A DNA stretch of 64,000 nucleotides from Notospermus geniculatus (GCA_002633025.1 NMRB01000071.1:81932-145931); one strand, 5' to 3'. Counted from the first letter of the stretch, positions 23,737-59,957 are shown. The notes: generated from the sequence alone by a model not told the origin. Program-made: numbers and translations.

Positions 23737-25727
23737 AAGATTAAACAAAGAGGTTGAAGCCAGGACCGAAATAATGAACAGAGATCCCTAACAGCTCATC
23801 CAGATCGGTATCGGGATGTTGATGAACCACAAATAAATGAAGAGTGCGGGACAAACGATGTACGCCAACGCAAAATAGAATGAAGAAAAAGAAATATGCT
23901 TTGATTTTCTTTATTTTAGAGATCATCGTATGAAGCATTAATAGCTGTGTCTTGGACACGTTAATGCGGCATAATAACAAATCTACTATGGCAGTTAGAC
24001 CATCAAAACGGACAACAACACAAAATGTAGTATTTTGCACATGGAGTAATGACTAAGAACGCATCAAGTGACGCGATGTCATCAATGGATGACGTAAACC
24101 ACATCAGATGATGACGAAACTAGCATCAGCACGCGATGCTCTGGGATCTAAATGGTTATATAGACAAAAGGATGCAAGTAAGACTGTTGAAGATTTTGTG
24201 ACCGGGAGCACGAAGGTTTATGACGTCATTGAGAAATTTGGGTCCTCTGGATCGCCACGTACACCATTAAACCTATACATTATGTATCTATACATCTCTT
24301 TTTACATACAATAATAAAATATAACTATAATGCAAAGTTATATCAAAATAATATTAAATCATAAAGACAACATGGTTTTGAACCACTAATATTTATAAAA
24401 TATCGACGAACACACAGACACAAAAGAAGCACTTGTATAAAGCTACTGCAATCGTACGATAGATTTACATCACAAAGTCAGTTTACTAGAATATGTATAT
24501 TATACTCTGTTAAGAATTTAATTCCATCTTGAGTGTCATATAGATCCGTCTTTGTACAAAATGCCATTTACAGGTTTCGAACCGACCGCTGCTGTACACG
24601 TGCACTCACTGTACATGTGGTACCAATGCAAAAGTGCATAGCCCTATTACCATCTAGACTTCGATAGAGCGAACTAACTGGGTTGGATGCAAGAGCAATT
24701 TTGAACCCAACGTTGATATAAACCTGACTTCTTGTTGATTAGTGAAAATTATACGTTACCGAAATTAACAACCCCTACCCCCAAGCCTACATAGGAACAT
24801 TGTAGGCTTGCCTGTGTAGATGAAATCAAAGAGCTACTAACAGGAGCACAAAGCGGCGATCTACAACCAAATGGTATGTGAATGGAAGATTTGCAGCCAA
24901 ATGATCAGAGCATCTCAGATCAACTAAGTATATGGCATGATAATCTCAACAGTCAATGTGGCACAAGAACCTACAAGTGATTTGCCAGTCTACAAAATTT
25001 GTTAAACTTCTATTTTCAAAAAGCTGAGTGTCCTTTTTTTATTGAATAGGTTGATTTTGACACCTCAATTCTTAAATGAAATGAATTCATTTGTCCTGCA
25101 GGGTAGGATTTAAAGTTGAAGTGCCGTAATTGAAATTAGAACAAAGTGACCTAATTGCAGACACTGTTAATTTCAGTTGCCACTTTATCTGTGACTCCCA
25201 ACTTACAGGAAACATAAATTTAGTTGATTTTAAAGAATTGATGTAACGCATTAAAGCTATTCAATAAGGACACTGGGCTTTTTGAAAGTAGTTATCACCA
25301 TTTGTAAGACTGGCACACTACTGCGTAAATACTTTTGAGAGGCAGTGTATGATCCACAGCCGAATGGCATGGGCACCAATGCGCATAAAGCCAAAGGACT
25401 GAGGATTCACACGCCAGCAACATGAAAACCGAAGATCCACGACACATGGCATGGAAATCAGATCTGCACCAAACGATGCGGCAATGGTCCATGTAGGCCC
25501 ACAAGTAAAATGGCAAAGGAATTTACGTGTATTCACCTTCATAAAGAGTGCATGCAAGTATTAGGTACATCATACCAAATTGGGACGACTTCACATGAAA
25601 GCAAGAAATATAAGGTAAAGATCCTATGTTAGTCTAGACGGTTAGACTTATGCATTTTTGAAGAATGTTAGAATGAGTTCTTGGCGAACGCCCACTGTTG
25701 TATGTCCGCAGACACAGAGGCCGTCTG
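23737..25727. other. NR2F downstream region / presumed 3' UTR and flank
   Basis: On the minus strand this follows the NR2F stop codon. The first ~0.7 kb is presumed 3' UTR up to the candidate AATAAA at 25038-25043. The rest is A/T-rich and without a recognised gene. A GGTTCGAAACC B-box-like word at about 24572-24582 (minus strand) lacks any tRNA fold. Confidence 0.5.
25038..25043 (-). promoter_or_regulatory. candidate NR2F polyadenylation signal AATAAA
   Basis: Canonical AATAAA on the minus strand about 690 bp downstream of the NR2F stop codon, within an A/T-rich stretch. It would give a 3' UTR of about 0.7 kb. The hexamer is common by chance in this DNA, so this is only a candidate. Confidence 0.3.
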
Positions 25728-48489
<22,762 letters not shown>

Positions 48490-51400
48490 CTCCGCATGTC
48501 AGTTAGGTTCAAGAAACCCATTAGAAAGTGACAATTACAAGCCACTGGTCATGGCCTCAAGGCGAGAGGCGAGATCATCTGAACACTGCCACCTCTTCCT
48601 ATTGGCTACCCGAGTCATTTATTATCCACCGCGGAGCTGTCAATACTCCTTATGAAATATTCGTCCGCGGTGTGTTTGCGCTCACGTCACTACGGGTCAT
48701 GTGGGGCGCGGGGCCAATCAAAGCGGGTTATTCATCGTGGGTAGGCAAGGCTTCGCGCAGGTTGGCGGGTCGGAAAAGGGGGAGGCTGCAGAGCGAGTCT
48801 GTCAAGCGGCTCGCCAACATCTCTTCATTCAGTAGAATGTCACGGATATGTAGAGTTGTTTGGATATGCTTTCTGTGTCTCAGTATATCGCAGTAAGTCA
48901 AGTGTCTCGTGTAATGTGTACGCCAAACAATACAACAGTTCTTCTACACGTACTTATCGGTTTTCTGTGTTCACAATGACTGGAACTATGGCATAAGTTT
49001 CTGCCATGTTTCAATCACTGAGTGGAGAGGTGGTACTACGTATTTCTCGAATTCGAAATCACGTAGAATTGGTCCATACCTCCTCTGGTCACATCTCACT
49101 GGTCTCTCAACTCACCGGTGCAGGTCAGCTACCTCGGGAGAGCGTTGAGCCTTCTTGCTTTCCTTCTGTGACGAGGACTCACCAGTCATGCCGTCAGTTC
49201 ATTTTTATTCATTGGCGATTTTTTGCTGATGAAATTGCACGAGGGCTTGCAATGTCTTGGTTCTCTCTTTTTCACTCAACTCTTACCCACTTTCTGGTAA
49301 GGGGGTAGAGCCAACGACAACACCAAACATATGAAAATTGAAGCTTCCAAACGACAATGTTTACTGAAGCATCGTTGATGCAATTTGATAGTCCAACTGC
49401 CATTGAGACACGGCACTTGAATCTCCCCCGAAACATGCCCAACACAAATAAAATATCGCCTCCTTCCCTCAATAGAAGAAGCATAACCACACAGAGACAC
49501 AACCAGCCAACAATAAATTGCCCCATTTCCCTTCAATTCCATCGGGGTGTTCATAAATTTAGCATCCTCGTGGATTCTCTGTCATTCTACGACTCACGAC
49601 GAGTGTCCAAATGACCCTGCGGGTCATCGGGTTACGATTATCATAGCAGGTATTGCTGCTACTCGTAGCAGCTATTTTGGTCCGCTCTGGTGCTATATCG
49701 GATATGGGATGAGGTAACTTCATGCCATTCGGTTACGTCCCTGGCTAGACAGATTACGTGAACTGAGGACACATTATACAAGGAGTCGTAAGTCGAGTCA
49801 GTTCCACTCAGTACAGCACGCGTCTGGGAAGAGTTTAGCTAAGGTCAGGAATCCTGACACTCCGTGAGTTCGGAATCAAAATGCTGAAGCTTTTCAAAAT
49901 CTCATCTCATTTACCAGATCCTTGGTAGCGGGATACTACATTGTACTTCTTCCATGGCATCGGAACTTCGTTCATACATACGGAGACTGCCGCCTACATG
50001 TACAACAGCTGATGTACTGGCAGCTGATAAGAGAAAAATATCTACACACACTAAATTCATCGCATTGAACGCGTGTTGATGTCAACATTCGCTTTGCGGT
50101 ATTGATAGATGGCGCTGGGGATCATTCAGCGTGTTCCCCACATAATCATGACCCGGCAGACGATATTTGCAGCCAAAACAAGACCTCGAATGGCCTCTTC
50201 ACTGCGGCTTCTTGACACATAGAATGAAAAATCATAGGCAACGTGTGCAGAGTTGCAAAGGCCAACTACTTCCGAGAGAGACGTAAGATAAAGAGTGAAA
50301 CAGAATAGGCCCAGGTCAAGCCCTTTTGCCCTTTGGGAGGAGCCTCGGTTGCGCGACAGATTTGTTACGGCGGCGGTGATTGGTTGGGCTTGGTAATAGC
50401 GACGACGTTTTTCTGTATCGTTTCAATGGTATACAATTTGATATCAATTAATTCTCTATGGCTTGGTCTAATATAATGGAGCTATGAGGAAAATCACAAT
50501 GTTTGGCCTAAATACTTTTAGAATATTGTACAGGACTGGCCTGAGTACAACATATTTGTTTGACTGCAATACATACGTATCATTCGTGACAGTATGGGCT
50601 CGAGCAAAGGCCAGACAGAATAAGTATGTCAGTGGGGTAACTATTCAAACTAAGCTGAGGAATATCAGAAGGTTTTGTGCGGATTGCTACGCATAAGTAA
50701 CCGATATGTACTATGTTATTGTATTAACATGCAATAAAAAGTGATTGTATATCCAATTGGGTCGTTTATCTGTCTAACTAGGGTAATGTGAATCTCGAGA
50801 GATGTCACGGTCTGTTGGACTTGGCTACAAAATGAAAGGAGAATGGGATAAACATGCAGTTGATAAACTAAGTGAAAACCCAAAATAAGGTGTGACAGCA
50901 ATTTCTCAGCTTGCCCTACACGGGACATGAATACAAAATTTTGACACGTTCTTTAGCAACTTTTTACCCTCAAAAGAAAGGAAGAATATTAAGGTGTAAC
51001 AGCAATTTCAAGAAAGGAAGGAAGGCCTTCACACAGGCCGCCTCTTTTAATTGATATCCAAAGGTTGATACGCTAAAATTCACCTGAGACAAGAGGCAAG
51101 GTGGTTCATATACACTACTTGCCGATACTAAGTCATACCTCGTTAACTACGCTGTACGTACGTCCAGTGTGTACGTGATATCCACATCATGTTATGTATC
51201 GCTATCTTTGATCACCGTTAGCAGAAAAAAAACCCGTTGTAGCCAGGAGTGCATTCATTGTTGGCTCCAGACGGGGTGCCTCTTATTCTTGCTTTCAGAT
51301 TCCAGGTTGCACTTTCACTCTATCGCACAAGGTGCAAGAAACGTGAAAGGTAAGGGGAAGAATATATGGTTTACATTGGCAATGTAGAGTTCGCTGAGTT

Positions 51401-52486
51401 GCTTAGTCCGTGACAACCGCGTCATATCGTGACTCCACAGCAATTCTACAAACCCGGGACACACCCCGAAACTATACATGAACCAATAAAAGAAAAGGCT
51501 TAGCCCTCATGGCCTGCGGGTCGCGCATCCAAACAGCAAACCTCACACCTCGGGCTATATATCTGAGGATAAAACCTGTTGAGGTACAAATTATGAGCAT
51601 CAGTCCATGCTTTTAATACCCTCCGACAGGCATGACGGTGTAATTTGCACAATTCGTGCTTGTGGGACGTAGCTGCTTGTGGCGCAATGTGGGGGCTTGT
51701 GATCAAGGGGTCGTGCAAATCTCAAGCAACCTAAAGGATTTTTCATACCTACATGTAATTAGTGAATCGATCAGGATTTGTGCCCTTATGGGTGCCGCGC
51801 CCTTGCATCCGACGATATCTCCATATTTCACTCTGGCACGTCAAACGATAGAAACCATAAGACAAAGACGACCTAAACCTTTCGGCATCATTCTGCCCTC
51901 ACCCTTGGCTCCTCAACTTAGCCTTTCACGTCCCCGATGCCTCCCTAATTCAAAATGATCAGGATGAATGAGCTGGTGACTGAGGAATAACTCAATATGA
52001 TGGCTAACCACATCAGTGTCATCGCCCATAACCAGGCACTGATCACTCGCTTTTCCGTCCCGCCGTTCCCGCGCCAGTGGTTTCCGAACCACGGAAGATC
52101 CAGTTATGAAAATTGCCTATTCATTTATCTATGAATTTGTCTTTGTCAGAATTATCACCAAAAATGATGTTTGCGGAGATTGACCTGCCTATAGAGCAAT
52201 TTGGCACACCTGACTGCACGTTTCGCCAGGATCTCTCAATCCCTACGTCGTCATTAGCAGAGGACGTGGACCGTTCACAATCAAATAATGACGTTAACCT
52301 TTTTGTTATACAGCGTGTGTCAGAATAAAATGGTTGCCAAGAAGACGGAATTTCTTGGGACAGGAGGATTGACTTATAAATGCACGAATAGAACACTCAA
52401 AGCCAGTATTGCATTAGACTCTACGCAAAAAGCATGAATATCATCGCCGCATAACAGTCATGTCAGTGGGATCTTATGAAAATCTT
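48490..52486. other. NR2F upstream region, no gene recognised
   Basis: The first ~400 bp is GC-richer and CpG-rich, with a GCGGGGCCAATCAAAGCGGG block, which suits an upstream promoter region of NR2F. Further out it is A/T-rich unique sequence. Short direct repeats (AAGGTGTxACAGCAATTTC) lie near 50890 and 50991. No transcript can be argued on the plus strand. Confidence 0.45.
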
Positions 52487-52600
52487 CATTTTACCATGGT
52501 AATGTCGCACGGTAAAGGACAGTTTACCATGGTATATGTGGCTTTCACCATGGCAAACCTTCTGTTACCGTGCGAAATTACCACTCACCATGGTAAAATG
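52487..52600 (+). mobile_element. CCATGG-rich palindromic element (114 bp)
   Basis: Whole-element inverted repeat: left CATTTTACCATGGTAAT and TCGCACGGTAA, right TTACCGTGCGA, ATTACC and CACCATGGTAAAATG. ACCATGG occurs four times at fairly regular spacing. A MITE-like origin is likely; no target-site duplication is evident. Confidence 0.7.
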
Positions 52601-53866
52601 GAGAATATTTTTTATAAGGTATATGTATACAGCCCAACCATGTTACCGAGTCTCCCGCCGACATGACCAAGTCGTCCTGTCCACAAGGGCATACTTTCAC
52701 TGCACTGGTCCAGTGCTGGTATTCGGGCAGGCGCCCTTTTTCTGGGAGAAAACAGCAGAAAACAGGTGTCGTGAGCATAAGGAAAAAAAAACCAAACTGT
52801 CGACACCACGCCTGCCCAACATGCCCAATGCTTTTTGATCACTTCGCCTTCATCATAAGGCGTTGGTAGCGGAAGGAAAGAACTGGAAGCGTTTTGTCAC
52901 TTGTCATAGTCAGCATGGTAATGATCATAATTCGTGGCAACTGTTAATGAAAGATGCGCCCAAGTCGTAGATCACAGCATATAGATCCATATCCGTTTCC
53001 CTTTTCCCACTCTACACTAAGGAATGACTCAATAAAGGTGTCAGAATACAGCTTACAGCAAATCAGTAGTTAATAACCAATGTTCATATTGGCTGCAAGA
53101 CATTGTCTTAGTTCGGCCACAACATTGTCATTATTTTCTGACTGTCGTTCATATGAAGGCGCCAGGGTTCCAAAGCACACGGCACTGATAAGGGTTAAAG
53201 CACACGGCACTGACATACATGTAGCAGTATAGGACTCCCCAAGAAAGTCGGTCATGTCGGTGTCCTTCGTAATCATCGGAACAGGTGTTACGTCTGGCTT
53301 ACAAAGTGAAACTAGATATGCCATGAGTACTAAACAGGTTTGTACATAAATCCTTGGCTCTATTTTTTGGTAATCAGCCGACGGATCAGTGTACGAACAT
53401 TATTTCATTACATCTTCAATGAAAAAGATGTAGAGATCTCAAGAAAACGGAACACAAAACCATTAACAAACAAGAAACCAGTCATCCTTAAGATGCAGAC
53501 CGTCTGAGGCAAATTATTTCCATTGAGGCATCTTCATTCAATCGTTTTGTCGGTAGGAATGCATACACCTTACAGGTGTTTTTATTTCCACATCACCTTG
53601 GCTGATGGACACCAGTCCTTTCACCTTAAGACACGTTGATCTTGCCAATTTACCATTCAAAACTTAATGAAAACTTGGCCTCTCGACTTTTTTTATTAAC
53701 CGTAAAGCCCTGGGGGAGAAATCGAAATACATGTTGAGGTGGTTCTATTACAATTGTTCATTTTCTACAAATTCTTCAGATATCTAGATGTAGATATGTT
53801 GATGGCCACCTTCGCATCTAGTGTGCATCAATGCGGACGCAGTGTTGGATGTACGAATCGGCGATC
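52601..53866. other. no gene recognised
   Basis: Unique non-coding sequence with a short tandem duplication AAAGCACACGGCACTGA at 53173-53213. Nothing else supported. Confidence 0.5.
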
Positions 53867-54298
53867 ATCAGATTGTCACCTAGTGGTTTACTAGTATCAC
53901 GTCCACTAGGCAAACAGCGGCAGGTCCCGGGTTCGAATCCCGGGCCACTATGGGATTAATCATCCCTAGCTCTTCAGTCCGTCGCATGGGACAGTACCTT
54001 GTGCCTTTGCAAGGGAAAGTAAAAGACCCCTTGAGGAACATTGAGTAGCTTGAGATGGCCTCTTCCGTTCTTACCAGGGCCAATAATGCTAAAGCTGCGT
54101 TTACCAGATATCCGGAATGCGGTATAGGGACGCGGAATCCCCGGCGGAACGATATGTTGTATACGATAATGCATTGCATTTTCCGCTTCCGCGTTCCGCA
54201 ATCCGCATTCCGCGTGTCAGCTAAACGTAGCTTTAGGCTTCGGCCCTGACGGAAAAAATCTGATACAATAATACAAATCTCATACAATCAGATTGTCA
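53867..54298 (+). mobile_element. tRNA-Val-type SINE with 12-bp target-site duplication, interrupted by a MITE
   Basis: The direct repeat ATCAGATTGTCA flanks the element (53867-53878 and 54287-54298). Between them are: a tRNA-like head with diverged A box (TAGTGGTTTACTAGTATCACG) and B box GGGTTCGAATCCC (53879-53946); the body ATTAATCATCCCTAGCT; the end block CGGCCCTGACGG (54240-54251); and a 3' tail of ATACAA-like repeats. Excluding the 146-bp MITE at 54090-54235 the SINE is about 262 bp. Head, body and end block match 3980-4135. The tail and 12-bp duplication indicate LINE-driven target-primed insertion (family knowledge). Confidence 0.88.
54090..54235 (+). mobile_element. MITE family G (146 bp) nested inside the SINE
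   Basis: Inverted ends TAAAGCTGCGTTTA and TAAACGTAGCTTTA. The arms continue as CGGAATGCGG and CCGCATTCCG, and GACGCGGAA and TTCCGCTTCCGCG. It splits the SINE between its middle and its GGCCCTGA end block, so it inserted later. Terminal TA may be the duplicated target. Confidence 0.85.
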
Positions 54299-57200
54299 TC
54301 GATTGTGATTTCAACATGAACTTAGATTTATATCCCCTTTAACATCGTTCGCCAAACTGAATAAAGCATTATCTTGCGGCAAAAGGCCAAAAAGCCAAAA
54401 AGCGATCTTCCGCCTCATGACTCCAACAGCTGCGAGTTTGTTACACAAACAAGCCGTTCACCTCCACATCTCAATGAAAATACCCGACACATCAAACCTT
54501 TGCCTTTTGCCATTTTAACAAGCAACCTTTTCTTTTATTGGCTCGGTATGTATGGCTTCAAAGATCGGTACCTGTTACCCTCGACCCCAGGGGCTCTTCA
54601 CTTCCCTGATCCGACCCGTTGCCCTAACAACTTGCATCGCTCCCGAGTAATTGCATTACTTTTTGCCGGGCGGCTGCACACGATGTTCACTTGGTTCTAT
54701 TCATTGTCAAACGTTCCAACATCTCAAGCGAAAGGCATTTTTCAGAGCTCTACTTCCGCAGAAAAATAACAAACCGGTAAAAACATATAGTGTACAAAAG
54801 GCGAAGAGATTTAAATGATGCGAGAAAAAGAATGGTGGTTAATTTTTTATCAATGGGATATATCTGGATACGGCTACACAACCTGACTTATGGAACTGTG
54901 AATAGATCCAGGATGGGGAGCCAGCTTATGTACATGTATCTACGGGATTTGGTTTTGAAGAGGGCAATGAACAACAAGTAGAATGCTTGATGTCAGAAAC
55001 TGCACAACTGCATGGCCTCATTCAAAGCAACCCTTGGGTCTCTGATAGAATTGATGTGCAGTGAAAGTAGTGGACATGAAGATACGACGGCGAAGATGTC
55101 TGAATGACGGACTGAGTTGGCTATAAATCGCAATGACGAGTCCAGACTAGCCAAGATAAGGCCAAAGATGCGAAATTGTCAGGCCCCAATAAGGTTGAAT
55201 GGAGTTGCTGTAGGAGGAGGGTTCGAAAAGGTTGCTTCACCCGCCACCAGTGGAGGGAGATAATGGATCTCAAACTGGCACTGAAGCTGAAATGCGTTTT
55301 TTGAATTTTCATTTGAATATCATAATGAAATCAACTCCTGTTATTCTGATGTTCTTTCACTGTGGTTGTGATTACCTGATACGATGATCAACAGACACCT
55401 GCTGTTGGCAGCATACATACACAATCACCATCATTCAAACACATATTGACTTAGCATACAGCTCAGGTCAAACCGACACGACTTTCAAACACGTTAAACG
55501 CAAGGGTGAGAACAATCAATACGGCGTCTGAAATATCATTAAAGGTCGTGTTTTACACCTTTAAGTCTACATGTATAATAAGGATTTGAATCGCGCCAAA
55601 ATTAAGAATTTGAAGTTGATTGATTAATATCAAATTGCTGATAGTGATAGTGATGATGATGACAGTTTTTTTATGCCGGCAAGATCAACTGCGAAAAGGT
55701 ATGTCAACTAATTAATTGCATTCACGTATTTGTCTATGTATTGTAGATGCAGAAGCAGGCCCCAGCCTTTAATGATACTGATTATTATTTCCGACACTAA
55801 TTTGTTGATCGGGTCACGGGATGGAAGGCAATTCCATAAGTCTATATGTACTTAATAGTTGGTATACATGTTGAACGGCATATAAGGCACGCTCGGTGAA
55901 CCGTTCTTTTTGGGATGGACATTTTTGTTGTCTTCTGGGCAGGAGGATGCACCCTTCTTTGCATAAAGCTGAACTTACACCTCATTGGACATCTGGGTGG
56001 GTGGGGGTGGGGGGGGGGGGGTAATTTGATAGAACAGATCGATGTCAAACGTAGCCATTAAAAAGTTTTCGGTTTCCACCATCACAAAAGGGGCACAAAT
56101 TAGGGACATAACGTCCCCATCCCCTTCCCTTTGACATCCGTAGTCATCCACGACATCCAGTTACGCCACTAGTTACTTTTCTCGTCTAGGTGAACTGGCG
56201 AAGAATAGGGTATGACTTTAGCATTACGAAACAGCGGGCCTCAATATTCAATTCCGTCTGGTTATTTTCCATGTTGGACATTGGAAGACAAAAAAACATC
56301 CTCGCCAGCCGCTCGACTCGTCAGTTCCATTTCATCCCGACAAACAACACTCGGATCCCGCACTATACCGCCTGACATTTGAACCTGACAGTGGAGTCCA
56401 TGTTATTTTTTGTCAAGAGGTTCTCTTCGTTTGACTTCTGTTTGCCAGCCATGCTTCCTGGCCAAGAAAAACATGAAAAAAGCTGCCCCTCGAGACATTT
56501 CCCTTGCATAGCAATTCCTAAACTCTGACCCCAAGTTATTAAGATAGACAAGTCGTCGAGCCGACATCCATTGCTGCGAGACGAGATTGCGTTCTTTTGC
56601 TTATGTGATATTCGGTCTAATTCCCTTGGTAGGGTCCAGTGACGATTGGGTCTCTCTACATGCTGACCCGAGAGATGGCAGCGGCCGGCGATCGTGACCC
56701 AGGCCACATTTCATTATCCTAGGGCTTTTACGGCAAGTTCCGAAAGCGTGCCGCGCATTGAGATGGGCGGTTTAGTGAAAACCGTAGGCGGGCATCTCAT
56801 CTTCTACGACGAAAAACTCGTACTCCTCAGAGAATTAGAGATCTCTTGACCGCTGAGAAGCTTACTCTTACAAAGGATCAGACGTGGTTGATTCAGTTGA
56901 TTCAATGCCCTGGCTGATTATGGTGACTTCGGTAGATACCCTGAAACCATAGCGGTCAAATCCGCTTCGTCAAGATTGGTTTTTCGAAAAGAATAGGGCG
57001 GCTTTGAGTTTCGTGCTCTAGGTATCTGAAATATACCTCGCGACAATTCTCGGAGGAGCGTTAGAGTTCAGCTTCTTACACTAATATTTTCATCGCCGCC
57101 TGATTTAGCTCTTGTTACTTACATACACTTGAGGAGTAGGAGAGGAGATGTCTTCCTGAGGAGACAAAAGAGCAGGTCACGCGGCAGGACCCGTCATGAC

Positions 57201-57584
57201 GTACTAACACCTAAGAACAGCGAGGCTAAAAGGCAATCACTGCAGCATTGTTCACGTCACCTGGCTATGAAAATTACTCTCTTCCTCTAATGAATGGCGA
57301 CCACCGTAAGAATATCACCAAACCTTTTTCTCACATGAGTAGTTTCGGCGTCTGATCTTTAATATTAGCGCCGCTAATGTAAATTCAGTCATTAGCCCGA
57401 CCTTGCGCTATCGAGAAATCATAACCGACGCGAATAACATAACCGTTCAATCCCCGCCGACCTGGTGGATTCAGGGGTCGCGACAGCAGTGTGACACGCC
57501 GCGGTGCGTTCACGTGAAGCGAGCACGACCCCCGTAGCTGCCGGCATCCCATCGGTGCTATACCCCACCCCGACCACCAGTATT
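54299..57584. other. no gene recognised
   Basis: Unique non-coding sequence. It contains a GAT/AGTGAT microsatellite near 55638-55663 and a G-rich run at 55994-56021. No supported gene. Confidence 0.5.
55994..56021 (+). repeat. G-rich run with G-quadruplex potential
   Basis: GGGTGGGTGGGGGT followed by about 14 further G. Four or more G-triplets with 1-nt loops satisfy the quadruplex pattern on the plus strand. Confidence 0.8.
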
Positions 57585-57695
57585 ATGAAGCTAATCCCGC
57601 GTTACCCAGCGACATATGTGGTCCCCTCGCTGTGGTTGATCCTTTTGTTCTTCGCACGTGCCATCTGGGTTGAGGCATCACAACTGAACAGATAG
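57585..57695 (+). CDS. 36-aa ORF resembling a signal peptide (uncertain)
   Basis: ATG with A at -3. The translation begins MKLIPRYPATY, then has a hydrophobic core VVPSLWLILLFFARAIWV and a VEA-S site that would suit signal-peptidase cleavage, and stops four codons later. It lies in a locally GC-rich patch (57480-57600). It could be the first exon of a secreted-protein gene if spliced before the stop, but no convincing donor or next exon was found. Confidence 0.12.
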   Translation: MKLIPRYPATYVVPSLWLILLFFARAIWVEASQLNR

Positions 57696-58691
57696 GCTTC
57701 TAATTACCCTCCGTGGACACAATCGCGACATTCTGTTCTCCCATTCATCCCCTATAGTTTTTTAATAATCTAAATGAAACACTCATCCGATGCCAACGCA
57801 ATCAGAAAATCTTCGGTAAATTCTGTCATCTTGAATCTCCACTGAGAGCTCTTCAGTGTCTTAGATGTCGCATCGTCTGCGACTGATCTGATGACGTTAT
57901 GAAACTGATATTGATAACAAGGCTCTGGTGCTGTTACAATAGTACATCGGCTGAGTAACAATACACTACGTTAATGAAAGCAGCGTTCACATGCTGTACC
58001 AATTGTAAACGCCAATCAAAACTTGGTAAATCCTATGAGGATGTTTTTCTGAATGGCCAATGCCGCAGCACCTGAGCCCTGAGTTATTACCCGCGTTATC
58101 AAGAGAATTAAAATCTACGATTTCACAATCAATGGTCTCTAATTATAGAAAATTTTACGATAGATAGATGCTTGATTTCTTCTCCACCGCGAAGGGGATC
58201 AATAATTTAACGCGTGATGGTTTTGTTAGTGTTATGATCGGGCTAATCGGTTGATGTCGTCTGAGCTCGTACACGGAGTGCTCATCGTCTGACTCTACAC
58301 GTCATGTTATGATGGTGTGATTTGATGACGCGACAAATGCTTTATCAAACATATAAATAAGCTCAGTGCCAAGCTTTCAACAGAGGGGTATTAGCCATTA
58401 TATAATAATCAGATCTGATTGGGTTTTCTGGCCTTATAATTCCTCCCGATGCACATATTTCCATTATTTTCGTGGGCCACGAAAATCATTGTTTATTTAC
58501 CTTTTGTTTGTTTGCGTCCAGTCTTTCTTCGTCTATGAGTAATTTGTTGGTGGCATGCCCCTCTAAAAATTCTTTTGACACCGAAAGTATTCAATTTGGT
58601 GGGCTGGGATGTCCCAAAAGTCCAAAATAACATGAACGTAAACATCAATGTTTACAAACATTGAAGTCGTGATACATTATCTTTAATAGTA
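57696..58691. other. no gene recognised
   Basis: A/T-rich non-coding sequence. Nothing seen. Confidence 0.5.
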
Positions 58692-58839
58692 AGAGAGGTT
58701 GAGATTAGCGACTTATCACGGATCCTTATACGTATACGGATATAATTCTGTACAACGATGACAAATTCTGTGTACATATCGATCCGTATACGTCATGTAC
58801 GTATAAGGATGCGTGATAAGTCGCTGACCTCAACCTCCA
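58692..58839 (+). mobile_element. MITE family B, copy 2 (~148 bp)
   Basis: Ends GAGGTTGAGATTAGCGACTT and AAGTCGCTGACCTCAACCTC; the arms share CTTATCACGGATCCTTATAC with the copy at 15414-15551. The right arm has a small insertion (CATGTACGTAT region). TA is present close to both ends, though the exact boundary is less clear than in copy 1. Confidence 0.85.
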
Positions 58840-59957
58840 TATTGTTGGCGGTAGGCCCTCCGTATATTTGAAATACACTACTGGACGTATTTGAAGTACA
58901 CAACTGCGACGCAGTTAGTGTATGGAGGGTATCTACACGCCAAGTCGGAGGTCGTATGTCTTTGGCCTCCACTGCGCCATCCCTACAGCTCAGGATTCAG
59001 AATGATAGAGAATCAAACCCCCCACTGCGACGTAAACATAGGAACAGTGAGATCAAGCGTTTTGTTCTCATCGCTTCTCTTTCTCATTGCTGAGAAACGT
59101 TGGACAGAATGTCACATTTCTCAAACAACGTCGACAAAGGACGAAATCTCTTTGGAACATTGCTATCCTTCATCATGAGAAAGCTAGGTTAATCAGTTGT
59201 TAAGTGCCTGGCCCTTTGGACTAAGTGCCAAACGGTTTTCACAGGACTTTTTTGAGAATTGGTCTATTTGATCTATCATGAAGCCACAAAATGAACCGGG
59301 CTGTCGTCACTTATTTAGCAACGGAGACAGAGGGTACACCAAACGTGAAAGGTCTGTACAGAAGCGGTTCCTTTCATCTTCGTCTGCTCCTAACACAAAA
59401 CACTTCTTTTTCTACAAGTAGTCAACACAGGATTTGCATAGCATTCAATTCTACTTCTGTAAGTCCTGAAATTGCTCATAAACTTCTTGAGATCTTGGTA
59501 GGAAAGAAGGTCTGACAGTCTTATATGCGTCTGCAGCAGCGCAGATGTAAACGATTCAAGCCACTTGGCTTCAAAAAGAAAAAACACAAGAGAGAAAAGG
59601 TGAGAATAAACAAGCAGTTATCAAATTTTATCTTCTAAAAATGCATCTTTTCAAGAAATTATTCAGTTCGCCATCTGTTTTTGTTCACCATGCCGTATGT
59701 CATTGAGTTGAACAACCCGCGCCGAAAAAAGTTTTCAACAAACAGATGCTCTGATCAAACGTTTTCACGGGTGAAGATAAAAGAGCGAATTGAATTGAAG
59801 ATTCCATTTGAAGATTAGATACGGTATTGTACTATCAACAGTTCATTTAATCCAATAAACTGAATTTATTTTCCTAAAATGAAGAAGCAGCCATACGAAA
59901 AACTTGCTTTTGCCGACATAGGCCTATACCTCCAGAAGAAGGTGTCATTGATATATA
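58840..59957. other. no gene recognised
   Basis: Unique non-coding sequence. Frames near 58891-59178 and 59291-59515 lack family similarity. Confidence 0.5.

Noticed and set aside
24572-24582. GGTTCGAAACC on the minus strand as a tRNA B box.
   Set aside because: No A box at the right distance and no cloverleaf can be drawn.
53880-54287. 135-codon minus-strand frame.
   Set aside because: Composed entirely of SINE and MITE sequence.
54374-54769. 131-codon plus-strand frame.
   Set aside because: It begins with TTG rather than ATG and shows no domain, signal or splice context.
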